NCBI GenBank assembly: GCA_964628385.1
Contig: CAZVOD010000021.1
Span: 1-55,947 of the forward strand
Length of the DNA: 55,947 nucleotides
Origin: JANQPA01 sp964628385
GTDB taxonomy: Bacteria > Bacteroidota > Bacteroidia > Chitinophagales > Saprospiraceae
Direction of reading: 5' to 3'
A model generated the notes under the pieces. That model saw nothing but the letters and a program-made list of their open reading frames with translations. It searched no databases and was not told the DNA's origin. A program made the position numbers and the translations under genes. Of this stretch, positions 43,513 to 52,180 are shown piece by piece (position 1 is the stretch's first letter; each line of letters starts with the position of its first letter).

Positions 43513-45816
43513 ATGAGCTTCTCCGCCAGGACTATCGGGCTTTGGCTACTCATCGCCACCATGACTACCCTGATTGTTATTCGATATAATGATCTGATAC
43601 AATTTGACCCTACCCAGGTCATCGAACCATACGGAGATGGCTTTAAAGCTTACACCGTCATACAGTATCACGCCCAACATGATAGTACTTACTCCTGCTT
43701 TGAAGGAATGAACTACCCCTACGGTGATCATGCCGTTCCTGGAGCTACCCAACCGCTAATTTCCAATACGTTGAAGCTACTATCCCAACTCACTGGAGCA
43801 GATCTCGGGGTCTACACCATCCCGATCGTCAATTGGTCCATGTTGATTTCTATACTTCTGACTAGTTTATTCCTGTATCTGATTTTCACCCACCAGAACC
43901 TGCCCATTTGGCTCAGTATATCAGCCGCCATTACTATAACATTACTGGCCCCACAAATACACCGGATGGTCTCCCACTATGGCCTGACCCACCCGGAAGT
44001 CATCCCGGCCTTACTCTATTTTCTAGTTCGATTTTCAGAAACTAACCAGTTGAAGTGGAGCCTAGCTATTATGCTGCTGGTATTTATTTATCCGCTTCTG
44101 CATTTTTACTATTTTCCCATTACCATTTTCCTGATCTCTTTTTATTACCTGATCTCTTTCCTGGAGAAACTGAACCTGGAAAGTTTGAAAAATTACGCTC
44201 TACACTACAGTATTCAGGTGCTCATTCCGCTGGCCTTTTTTGTATGGTGGTTAATCCTGAATGATCCCATTGATGTTAGAAGTTCGCGGCCCTGGGGCTT
44301 TCTGTACTATACAGCCAAACTGGAAGGGACTTTCCTGTCTATTACCCAGCCTCATTTCAGGTGGCTCAATGATGGTATTATCAACCTCAGCTACATGAAT
44401 ATTGAAAATAGGTCTTACCTGGGCTTAGTAGGCATCGGTACCTTCCTGATCCTGTTAGTAGGTGGCACAAAGAACCTATTCAGGCGCAAAAATTTCTTCC
44501 CCAGCTTCCAAAACAGCGTCCACTTCACCCGTCTGTTTTGGGCCGCCCTGATCATTTATATCTTCTCGCTTGGGTTTCCCTTTTTCCTACCTGGCTTTGA
44601 ACAATTGATCGACTATACAGGCCCGATTAAACAATTCCGGGGCATAGGGCGCTTTGCCTGGATCTTCTATTACGTCGTTAATATTTTGGGAATCATTCTG
44701 GTGTACGAGTGGAGTCAAAAGCAAGAAAAGCCATTATTCAAGTTTTTGCCACTACTTTGTATCCTGATCCTGTCCTTTGAAGCTTATCACTTCAATACGG
44801 CCAGAAATTTTGATACAGAAAATATAGAAACCCTCGAGAGAGGACAAAGATATACGGATACAGATATTGACTTTTCCCGCTACCAGGCTATTTTACCCAT
44901 TCCTTACTACAATATTGGTTCCGGCAATTTTTGGTGGCCATACGATTATACGCTAAGCATGCAGCAGTCACTGATCCTGTCTCTACAAACTGGCCTTCCT
45001 ACTACGGCCGCAATGCTCACCCGTACCTCCCCGTTACATGCCCTGAAGCAAATTCAGCTCATTCTGGAGCCCTACCGCAACCCCAGAATCTTGCAGGATT
45101 TTCCCAATCAAAAACCACTATTAATGCTCTGGGATCACACCCATAAGCAACGTGAAGAATACAAAGCCAAGTACCCTCACTTCGACGGCGTAGGCCGAAC
45201 TATCCTGAATCATGACAATATCAGGCTGGCCGAACTTTCACTATCTAGTTTTGAAGAACGCATACAACAAAGAATCCAACGTATTGAAAAAGAAATAGAA
45301 CAGGATAGCCTATATGCCATCAATGGCTTTCGGTCCAGTTCAGCTAAAGCAGATTTTATCTACCAGTCTTTTGATCGGCAAGCCTCCCAAAAGCCTTACC
45401 TAGGGAAAGGAGGAATCCAATTCGTGATGCATGACCGGTTTAGTATTTTTGATGAAAAAATCACGACTCTCAACCCCGGAGAAAATCACGAAATATTACT
45501 CTGGATGTTTATAGAACGCGATCTGAATACCAGATCAGATATCAGCTTCCAAGAGATTGATCAGGAGGGGAATATTGTACAATCTTTCACTACCCTCGTC
45601 TGGCGAACAGTAGAAGTGATGGATGATCAAGGCTGGGCCATGCTCAAAATCCCCTTCCAACCAGTGAGTAATGAAAACAGGTTATTGTTGTTTTTGGAAA
45701 ATAAAAACCTGAATAACCAAACCTTCTACCTGGATGAATTACTCATTAAACCCACAAACACTCAATTGTACAAAAGAGAAGAAAATATTTTGTGGAAAAA
45801 TAACCGCTGGTTTTAG
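43513..45816 (+). CDS. Large multi-pass membrane protein, possible GT-C-type transferase
   Basis: 767 aa. One N-terminal membrane helix is followed by an outward loop with conserved-looking acidic/aromatic text (EPYGDGFKAYTVIQY, CFEGMNYPYGDHA). About nine further membrane segments extend to about residue 420, and a ~340-residue soluble C-terminal part follows (LPIPYYNIGSGNFWWP, WDHTHKQREEY). Layout and the early acidic loop resemble GT-C glycosyltransferases and YfhO-like membrane proteins, but no diagnostic motif decides it. The gene starts shortly after a cluster of large inverted repeats and converges on the sugar transporter gene. Confidence 0.7.
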   Translation: MSFSARTIGLWLLIATMTTLIVIRYNDLIQFDPTQVIEPYGDGFKAYTVIQYHAQHDSTYSCFEGMNYPYGDHAVPGATQPLISNTLKLLSQLTGADLGVYTIPIVNWSMLISILLTSLFLYLIFTHQNLPIWLSISAAITITLLAPQIHRMVSHYGLTHPEVIPALLYFLVRFSETNQLKWSLAIMLLVFIYPLLHFYYFPITIFLISFYYLISFLEKLNLESLKNYALHYSIQVLIPLAFFVWWLILNDPIDVRSSRPWGFLYYTAKLEGTFLSITQPHFRWLNDGIINLSYMNIENRSYLGLVGIGTFLILLVGGTKNLFRRKNFFPSFQNSVHFTRLFWAALIIYIFSLGFPFFLPGFEQLIDYTGPIKQFRGIGRFAWIFYYVVNILGIILVYEWSQKQEKPLFKFLPLLCILILSFEAYHFNTARNFDTENIETLERGQRYTDTDIDFSRYQAILPIPYYNIGSGNFWWPYDYTLSMQQSLILSLQTGLPTTAAMLTRTSPLHALKQIQLILEPYRNPRILQDFPNQKPLLMLWDHTHKQREEYKAKYPHFDGVGRTILNHDNIRLAELSLSSFEERIQQRIQRIEKEIEQDSLYAINGFRSSSAKADFIYQSFDRQASQKPYLGKGGIQFVMHDRFSIFDEKITTLNPGENHEILLWMFIERDLNTRSDISFQEIDQEGNIVQSFTTLVWRTVEVMDDQGWAMLKIPFQPVSNENRLLLFLENKNLNNQTFYLDELLIKPTNTQLYKREENILWKNNRWF

Positions 45817-45852
45817 AATAACCTTTTAAAGAAAACAACTTGAATAAAGCCA

Positions 45853-47247
45853 TTAAAAGCCTGCTGCCTGCTCTTTTGCCGCCCTGAGTTCGGCCTCTGT
45901 CGGCTTGATCAGTCGCCGCTCCAGTTCTTCCAGAGATACTCCTTTCGTCTCGGGCATCATGAAGGCCACAAATAGCAGTTGCAGGACCATGAAAAAGGCA
46001 AAAAAGGCAAATACCGGCCATGGATTATCGCCAAATATCCCCTCGTCTGCATCTATAAAAACTGGCGTTAACAACGTGATCAGCGCCGCAAATACCCAGT
46101 GTGTTCCGGAGCCCCAGGACTGACCGAAGGCCCGCACATTGTTGGGAAAGATTTCAGAAATAAATACCCAAATTACCGCTCCCTGCCCGATGGCATGCGA
46201 AGCAATGAAAGTCAAAATAAAGACCAGTTTGAATGTGGAACCACCACCGCTATAAAAGCCATAGGCGATCATGGAAAGACTGACGATATAGCCAATCGAA
46301 CCGATATACATCAGCTGCTTTCTTCCACCGGCTCTGTCGATCAGATACATTCCCAGTAGCGTAAAAAGTAGATTGACTACACCTATGGCGATAGAACTAA
46401 ACAGCGAATCCGAAGCACCCAGGCCTGCTTTTTCCAATAATTCGGGGGCATAATAAAGTACAAAGTTAATACCGGAAAGCTGATTGAAAAAAGCCAGTAA
46501 AAATGCCAGTGTTAATGGTAGGCTATATTTACCAGAAAAAAACCGCGCCGTCGAAGCGCCAGAGAGTTTTCTGTCTGCTTTGATTTCTTCCAAAACTTCT
46601 TCTGCCTTGTCACCACTGGATTGACGCAGCACTTCCAGGGCAGCTGCTTCATCTCCTTTATGCATAACCAACCACCGAGGGCTATTAGGTACGCCCATGA
46701 TGAAAATTGTATAAAGCAATGCCGGAATGGATTCTACCCCCAACATGTAGCGCCAATCATTTTCTCCTCCTACCCCACTCAGCAAATAGTTAGAAATGAA
46801 TGCAATCAAAATACCAAATACTATATTAAACTGATAAAGCGCCACCAATCGACCCCGACGGTCAGAGGAAGCAATTTCGGAAATGTAAGTGGGGGCAGCT
46901 ACTGAAGAGGCGCCCACTCCCAAGCCACCAACAAAGCGGAAAAAAGAAAAAGAATAAGGATCGGGAGCCATAGCCGAGCCCAGCGCCGAAATAAAGTAAA
47001 GAACGCCTATCCAAAACAGCGTTTTCTTCCGGCCCAACTTTTCACTGGGGATACCGGCAAACAAAGCCCCTATTACTGTTCCCCACAAAGCCATCGACAT
47101 GATAAAGGTACCATGAAACCAGGGGCTCGTGTCCCACAATTCTCTTATGGGAAGGTTGGCCCCAGATATCACTATAGTGTCGAAGCCAAATAAAAACCCG
47201 GCTAGTGCAACGGTAATAGACCAATAGATGAGCTTGTTATTGTTCAT
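45853..47247 (-). CDS. Sugar porter (MFS) family transporter
   Basis: 464-aa, 12-helix sugar:H+ symporter of the XylE/GalP type. Signatures are FGFDTIVISGA in helix 1, GRKKTLFW between helices 2 and 3, NSPRWLV after helix 6, the QLSGINFVLYYAPEL motif of helix 7, DRAGGRKQL, and PETKGVSLEELE at the end. The substrate is a monosaccharide, possibly galactose given the galactanase locus 7 kb away (inference). A CAAAGCTA at 47268-47275 reads TAGCTTTG on the minus strand, a candidate -7 box 20 bases before the start. Confidence 0.93.
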   Translation of the reverse strand: MNNNKLIYWSITVALAGFLFGFDTIVISGANLPIRELWDTSPWFHGTFIMSMALWGTVIGALFAGIPSEKLGRKKTLFWIGVLYFISALGSAMAPDPYSFSFFRFVGGLGVGASSVAAPTYISEIASSDRRGRLVALYQFNIVFGILIAFISNYLLSGVGGENDWRYMLGVESIPALLYTIFIMGVPNSPRWLVMHKGDEAAALEVLRQSSGDKAEEVLEEIKADRKLSGASTARFFSGKYSLPLTLAFLLAFFNQLSGINFVLYYAPELLEKAGLGASDSLFSSIAIGVVNLLFTLLGMYLIDRAGGRKQLMYIGSIGYIVSLSMIAYGFYSGGGSTFKLVFILTFIASHAIGQGAVIWVFISEIFPNNVRAFGQSWGSGTHWVFAALITLLTPVFIDADEGIFGDNPWPVFAFFAFFMVLQLLFVAFMMPETKGVSLEELERRLIKPTEAELRAAKEQAAGF

Positions 47248-47387
47248 AATCCAGTATTAATTTTTATCAAAGCTAATACAGCTTCTGGTTTTTATCTTTA
47301 AACTTGTTTTTAAAATTTACATTCCCTTTGAATATGCTTTTAATGGCGAAAATACATTTGGGCTGATGAAGCCAAAACATACCGCTA

Positions 47388-48041
47388 TCATCGCTCTCCG
47401 TTCCACTCGGCGTAAAATTCCTTTAAATAGGCCTCCATAAAATCGTGGCGCTGCTCCGCCATGGCCCGGCCAGCGGCAGTGTTCATCCGATCTTTGAGCA
47501 ATAGCAATTTTTCGTAAAAATGATTGATGGTAGTTCCTGTCTTTTTTTTGTATTCCGCTTTACTCATATTGAGCTTGGGCGGAACAGCGGGGTCATAAAA
47601 GGGCCGATTTTTAAAACCCCCAAAATTAAAAGCCCGGGCAATGCCAATAGCCCCAATGGCGTCCAGCCGGTCGGCGTCCTGAACGACATCCAGCTCGGGC
47701 GACCGGAATGTCTGCTCGGTATTGCCTCCTTTAAAGGAAATATAGCGGATAATATTTTCAACGTGTTGAATGATGCTTTCTTCTACCGCTAAAGACTCCA
47801 AAAAGTCCCGGGCCATCCGGGGACCAATCTCTTCATCACCGTCGTAAAATTTTGAATCCGCGATATCATGTAACAGGGCCCCCAGCTCTACCACAAAAGG
47901 ATCTACCGCTTCCTGCTGTGCAATTTGCCCAGCCAACTTCCATACCCGATAAATATGCCACCAATCGTGCCCTCCTTCCGCATCAGCGAGGGTTTCCTGT
48001 ACAAAGGTGACCGTCCGTGCAATGATTTGCTTTTCCTCCAT
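47388..48041 (-). CDS. HD domain phosphohydrolase
   Basis: 217-aa soluble HD-superfamily metal-dependent phosphohydrolase. The metal-binding set is visible as HDWWHIYRVW (about residues 20-29), the HD pair in GALLHDIADSKF and the later aspartate in VQDADRLDAIGAIGIARAF. This is the pattern of the small stand-alone YedJ-like HD proteins, with likely nucleotide substrates. No regulatory domain is attached. It is divergent from the M48 protease, with the 190-bp structured repeat between them. Confidence 0.9.
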   Translation of the reverse strand: MEEKQIIARTVTFVQETLADAEGGHDWWHIYRVWKLAGQIAQQEAVDPFVVELGALLHDIADSKFYDGDEEIGPRMARDFLESLAVEESIIQHVENIIRYISFKGGNTEQTFRSPELDVVQDADRLDAIGAIGIARAFNFGGFKNRPFYDPAVPPKLNMSKAEYKKKTGTTINHFYEKLLLLKDRMNTAAGRAMAEQRHDFMEAYLKEFYAEWNGER

Positions 48042-48085
48042 TTTGAATATCAGAATTGTTTGAGGGTGTCCAGATCTTTTTAAAC

Positions 48086-48275
48086 TTAGAAGCTATTTGA
48101 ATTTGGTTTTTGAAACCTGTTAGGGTGGGTTTTGCGACTAATTGAGGCGCCAAAACCGGAGTTTAGCAGCGCTAAATAGCCTGTCCCGCAAAGTGGCGGG
48201 AAGGATTTTGGTAACGAAAAGTAGCCGCAAAAGACGCCTAACAGGATCGAAGAATTAAAATCAAATAGCTTCTTA
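48086..48275. repeat. 190-bp imperfect inverted-repeat element with internal hairpins
   Basis: The outer arms (from TTAGAAGCTATTTGA at 48086 and TCAAATAGCTTCTTA ending 48275) pair over about 55 bases with interruptions, including CCTGTTAGG/CCTAACAGG and TTTTGCG/CGCAAAA. Inside are two small perfect stems, TTTAGC/GCTAAA (48162-48176) and TCCCGC/GCGGGA (48184-48201). It has no coding capacity. It looks like a folded mobile repeat (MITE- or REP-like) or a structured RNA. Its right edge runs into TATTTTTG (48274-48281), a -7-like box facing the M48 gene. Confidence 0.75.
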
Positions 48276-48403
48276 TTTTTGCAAAAAAAGAAAAATTGAT
48301 GATATGGAGAAAGTGTTTCTACCCTGAATTAGCTTTTACAAAAGCCTTACCACCTTGATATTTCCAAGAAATAGTTATTTTCATCTCAAAATTCCTCTTA
48401 ATC

Positions 48404-49876
48404 ATGAAACGATTACCACTCCCTTTACCTTTTAACTTGCTGCTAATCAGTACTTTATTTGTGCAATCTTGTGCAGTCAACCCGGTGACCGGCAAAAAGG
48501 AGCTCATGTTTATCTCTGAGCAGGGCGAGCAACAAATGGGCGCACAAAATGACCCTCAGATTGTAGCGGCTTTTGGCCTGTACCCCAATGATCAACTGCA
48601 AAGCTTCATCAATAAACACGGCCAGGCTATGGCCGCCATATCTCATCGCCCCAATTTGAATTATGAATTTAAAGTACTTGACTCTCCGGTTGTCAATGCT
48701 TTTGCTGTACCCGGAGGATACGTCTACTTCACCCGGGGGATTTTAGCTCATTTTAACAACGAAGCCGAGTTTATCGGAGTTTTGGGCCATGAAATTGGCC
48801 ACGTTACAGCGCGCCACAGTGCCCGGCAAATGACCAGTCAATACCTGATGCAAGGCGGCTTCATCGTCGGCATGCTGGCCTCCGAAGACTTTGCCCAGTA
48901 CGGAGAGTTGGCCATGGTGGGTATCCAACTGCTGGGGCTGTCTTTTAGCAGAAGCCACGAAAGTGAATCCGATAAATTAGGAGTAGACTACTCCACGCAG
49001 ATCGGCTATGATGCGCAGCAAATGGCTAATTTTTTCAGTACCATCAAGCGTTTACAGGATAATGCCGGCGGGCAAACCGTCCCCAATTTTATGTCTACGC
49101 ACCCTGATCCGGAAGATCGATACAACAGAGTGGGTCGGCTGGCTAAAAAAGAGCAGACCAATTACCCCGATAAGTCTTTTAAAGTAGGCCGGGATTCTTA
49201 CCTCAGGATGATTGACGGCCTGATCTACGGAGAAGATCCCCAGCAGGGCTATGTGGCGGACGGTAAATTCTTCCATCCAAAACTATTATTCGAATTCCCG
49301 GTGCCCAACAACTGGAATATAGCTAATAATCCCAGTCAGGTAGATATGATGCCCAAAGAACGACAGGATGCGCTTATGATCTTCACCTTTGGTCGGGGAA
49401 AAACCCTTGAAGCAGCAGCGAAAGCTTTTATCGAAGAGGCTCAGTTGTCTGATGCACAAGCTCAGCGCACTACCATCAATGGTTTTGAGGCACTCAAAGT
49501 AATTGCCAGACAAGCCAACCCTCAAGATCCAGACCCGAATAAAGAGGCCAGAATACAATCCTATTATGTCAATGATCAGGAAAAAGGCGTCATCTACGCT
49601 TTTCATGGTATGACCTATGCGCCTATGTACAATAGCTATCGCCCGATTTTTGATCAAAGTGCACGCGGCTTCCAACGCCTGACCGACCGCAGACGAATCG
49701 ATGTTAAAGCGGAGCGAATTCGCATCAAGACGGTACCCCAAAATGGCACCTTTAGTCAGGTGATGAGCACCCTGGGCATGCCTCAAAGCAGGCACGAAGA
49801 ACTCGCTTTACTGAATGGGATGGCTTTAGATAGCCCGGTAAAAAAAGGCATGTTAATCAAAGTAGTGGGACAATAA
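48404..49876 (+). CDS. M48 family metalloprotease lipoprotein
   Basis: 490-aa BepA/LoiP-related zinc protease. Lipoprotein signal with cysteine at C23 (FVQSCAV) followed by the NPVTGKKE motif typical of these outer-membrane-associated proteases. The zinc site is HEIGH (H129, E130, H133) and the third ligand lies in SHESESDKLG (E186, D190). The C-terminal ~50 residues (FSQVMSTLGMP, LLNGMALDSPVKKGMLIKVV) are LysM-like, suggesting peptidoglycan contact. It probably handles outer-membrane protein quality control. Confidence 0.92.
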   Translation: MKRLPLPLPFNLLLISTLFVQSCAVNPVTGKKELMFISEQGEQQMGAQNDPQIVAAFGLYPNDQLQSFINKHGQAMAAISHRPNLNYEFKVLDSPVVNAFAVPGGYVYFTRGILAHFNNEAEFIGVLGHEIGHVTARHSARQMTSQYLMQGGFIVGMLASEDFAQYGELAMVGIQLLGLSFSRSHESESDKLGVDYSTQIGYDAQQMANFFSTIKRLQDNAGGQTVPNFMSTHPDPEDRYNRVGRLAKKEQTNYPDKSFKVGRDSYLRMIDGLIYGEDPQQGYVADGKFFHPKLLFEFPVPNNWNIANNPSQVDMMPKERQDALMIFTFGRGKTLEAAAKAFIEEAQLSDAQAQRTTINGFEALKVIARQANPQDPDPNKEARIQSYYVNDQEKGVIYAFHGMTYAPMYNSYRPIFDQSARGFQRLTDRRRIDVKAERIRIKTVPQNGTFSQVMSTLGMPQSRHEELALLNGMALDSPVKKGMLIKVVGQ

Positions 49877-50074
49877 AAAGTAAAATGAACCTGGACAATT
49901 ATATCTGTTGCTTTTAGGGCTATTTCTCTAAAATCTCATTAAATTTTAACAAATTTACCAAAACATAAGAAAATGGGGAATTAAAGCAGGTTTTCATCTC
50001 GCCTGGAGAGGCTAAGAAGCGCCTCCAGAGCTGACAAACCCCAAATATTACAGAATCTACTTGTTTAAACAATT

Positions 50075-50131
50075 ATGTACACGCAAGAGGACTACAGAAT
50101 AGCAAAAAAAAAACCCGGACGGTATGCTTGA
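50075..50131 (+). other. Possible 18-codon leader reading frame with A10 tract
   Basis: ATG 50075 opens a frame reading MYTQEDYRIAKKKPGRYA that ends at TGA 50129-50131, five bases inside the EAD11-iSTAND gene (start 50124), so translation could be coupled. It contains ten consecutive A (50104-50113), a slippery sequence. A one-base shift forward would fuse it to the downstream frame, which is open from 50103. It is too short to be sure it is translated. Confidence 0.3.
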
Positions 50132-51215
50132 GCCAATCAAAAAGACCGCCCGAGAGATGATAGGTGAAGGCCAGGTGGCGGAAGCTATCGAGTACCTGCT
50201 GGAAAATATACAGCCAGGCCGTGCTGTCTGTAATGACCTCATCCAACGGCAAGCTTCGCTTAAAGACTTGCAAAAACGTGAGCAAAAGAACTTAGTCTCC
50301 CCGGCTAATGCCAACCAGACCAGGGCTCAGGTGACTGAGGCTGTGCTGGCTTTCATCAATGAACTAGAAGCGGAAGACCTTCGATCCGCCAGGCCCAGTG
50401 CCGGGGAACTGCTCCACGACTGGCATCGGCTGACTTGCGATAGGACCGTACAGAATAATAATTTTCAAAAAATCAGACGCGAAAAGGAAAGCTCCCGGAC
50501 GCGCTTTTTCTACCTCTATGGCCTGGACCGACATGCCCATGAGGCCCTGGTGGAGCGCTTTGCCTATGACCTACAGGGCGTCTTGCGCTCTCACCTGAAC
50601 CCCGAGCTGGCGCCCGCTTGCAAAGTAGAGCAGGAGTTCAACTTCTCCCTCATCTACAATGACGATCCCGAAGAATACCAGACGGAAATCCTGGCCAACC
50701 TCTTTTCCGCTTTCGGACTTGTCCCGGATACTTACGGGCCATTGCTGGAGTCCAGCCTGAAAGACCTGTGGAAAAACAGCCCCCGCCTGCAGCAATTGAC
50801 GGCCAGGGATTACGTCTGCTGCTATCTGAGTATTCCGGAAATGGATTGGGACAGCGAGATTACGCCGGCCGTCGTACGCTGGTTCATCGATACTTTTTGC
50901 GGGAATCACCTGCCGAAGGAAGCGCCGACCTTCTACTTCTTTTTTGGTATTGAATTCGAGGAGGAAGATACCGGCCTGAGAGAAGAGGTGGAAGCCGCCA
51001 TTCGGGCCGGCGGCCGCATACAAATGCTGCCCGAATTGAATATAGTGGAAAAGCGCGACCTGAAGCGATGGTTCAACACCTATCGTAAATTCATGCCGGA
51101 TCGCAGACAGCGGGATGAATTGTACCAGGAATACTTTGGCGAGCAGGAGGAAGCGTACATGGAAGACGTGATCCGCCACCTCCATCGCCTGATTGACAAA
51201 CTAAACAATCCTTGA
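50124..51215 (+). CDS. EAD11-iSTAND protein of a predicted conflict system
   Basis: 363 aa, soluble. Residues 1-85 match Effector-Associated Domain 11: a helical adaptor with MIGEGQVAEAIEYLLE, the NDLI...RQASLKDL stretch and a final AVLAFINELE helix. EADs are known as homotypic adaptors that recruit effectors bearing the same EAD. Residues about 92-360 fit the inactive-STAND (iSTAND) domain (LLHDWHRLTCDRTVQNNNF, FFYLYGLDRHAHEALVERF, YFFFGIEFEEED) and lack a Walker A motif. The MoxR gene begins 4 bases after its stop, so the protein probably links that ATPase module to an EAD11 effector encoded elsewhere. Domain names come from pattern recognition only. Confidence 0.78.
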   Translation: MLEPIKKTAREMIGEGQVAEAIEYLLENIQPGRAVCNDLIQRQASLKDLQKREQKNLVSPANANQTRAQVTEAVLAFINELEAEDLRSARPSAGELLHDWHRLTCDRTVQNNNFQKIRREKESSRTRFFYLYGLDRHAHEALVERFAYDLQGVLRSHLNPELAPACKVEQEFNFSLIYNDDPEEYQTEILANLFSAFGLVPDTYGPLLESSLKDLWKNSPRLQQLTARDYVCCYLSIPEMDWDSEITPAVVRWFIDTFCGNHLPKEAPTFYFFFGIEFEEEDTGLREEVEAAIRAGGRIQMLPELNIVEKRDLKRWFNTYRKFMPDRRQRDELYQEYFGEQEEAYMEDVIRHLHRLIDKLNNP

Positions 51216-51219
51216 TAAT

Positions 51220-52179
51220 ATGAGCATCATCAACAAAAAATCCATCCGTCGCGGTTTCGAACCGGAATCTTACATCCTCCAGGACGGCCTGCGCAATGCC
51301 CTGGAAGTGGCCATCGCACTGGGCCAACCGCTGCTATTAACCGGCGAACCGGGTACCGGCAAAACTCTGCTGGCCTGGAAAGCCGCCTACGAGCTGAGCC
51401 AAAAAGCCGACAGTCAATTTCGCTCGAAGCCTCTGGTTTTTGACACCAAAACGACCTCCATGGCTCGCGACCTGTTCTATACTTATGATGCGGTGTCCCA
51501 CTTTCAGGTCGCCAATATTCGTCGGCAGGAAGGAGAAAAAACGCCCACCACGGCCGATTTCATTGAATTACAAGCCCTGGGTAAGGCCATCGCGCTGACC
51601 AATCCCGAAAGCATAGATACGAGCAAGCTATCAACAAAGTTGCCCGAATCGGCGTCCAGCTCTGTGGTGCTGATCGATGAGATCGACAAGGCGCCCCGCG
51701 ATTTTACCAACGATATCTTAAGAGAGATCGAGAATTACAGCTTTCGCATCAAAGAGCAGGATAATTATCCGATCGAAGCTTCGGATGATCAGCAGGTAGT
51801 GATTGTGATGACCTCTAATTCGGAGAAAAACCTGCCGGATGCTTTCCTGAGGCGTTGCGTGTTTTATCACATTCCTTTCCCCGGGCCGGACTTGCTGCTG
51901 CAAATTGCGCAGTCCCAACTGGGCGGCAAAACCGAGTATACCGAAACGGCTCTGACGACCTTGATCAATGCCTTCGAGCAGATTCGGGAGCAGGCGGTTC
52001 GTAAGGCGCCGGCCACGGCTGAGCTTATTGCCTGGCTGCGTATTCTCGAGTTGCAGGGCTATCTGGAAAAAGGCGCGGACGAGCAAAAGGCATTGATGCT
52101 ACAGAACCTGTCGGTGTTAGTCAAGACAAAGGATGATTTGGATGCGGTTAGCGCTTTTGTAAAAAATGCATTAAAATAA
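51220..52179 (+). CDS. MoxR-type AAA+ ATPase
   Basis: 319-aa AAA+ ATPase of the MoxR group, which remodels partner proteins together with vWA proteins. Walker A GEPGTGKT (42-49), Walker B VVLIDEID (149-156), sensor-1 MTSNSEK (N200) and the arginine pair RRC (211-212) are intact, so it should hydrolyse ATP. An insert between Walker A and B (about 75-145) fits the conflict-system MoxR branch. It is sandwiched between the EAD11-iSTAND gene and, one base after its stop, the large membrane protein gene, which implies a three-component complex. Confidence 0.93.
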   Translation: MSIINKKSIRRGFEPESYILQDGLRNALEVAIALGQPLLLTGEPGTGKTLLAWKAAYELSQKADSQFRSKPLVFDTKTTSMARDLFYTYDAVSHFQVANIRRQEGEKTPTTADFIELQALGKAIALTNPESIDTSKLSTKLPESASSSVVLIDEIDKAPRDFTNDILREIENYSFRIKEQDNYPIEASDDQQVVIVMTSNSEKNLPDAFLRRCVFYHIPFPGPDLLLQIAQSQLGGKTEYTETALTTLINAFEQIREQAVRKAPATAELIAWLRILELQGYLEKGADEQKALMLQNLSVLVKTKDDLDAVSAFVKNALK

Positions 52180-52180
52180 C

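Noticed and set aside
43332..43589. 85-codon plus-strand frame across the long inverted repeat
   Set aside because: Its codons are mostly the palindrome itself and it overlaps the start of the membrane protein gene in another frame; low-complexity translation.
50571..51185. 204-codon open frame on the minus strand
   Set aside because: It lies wholly antisense to the EAD11-iSTAND gene in GC-rich sequence; its translation has no recognisable domain and the sense protein does.
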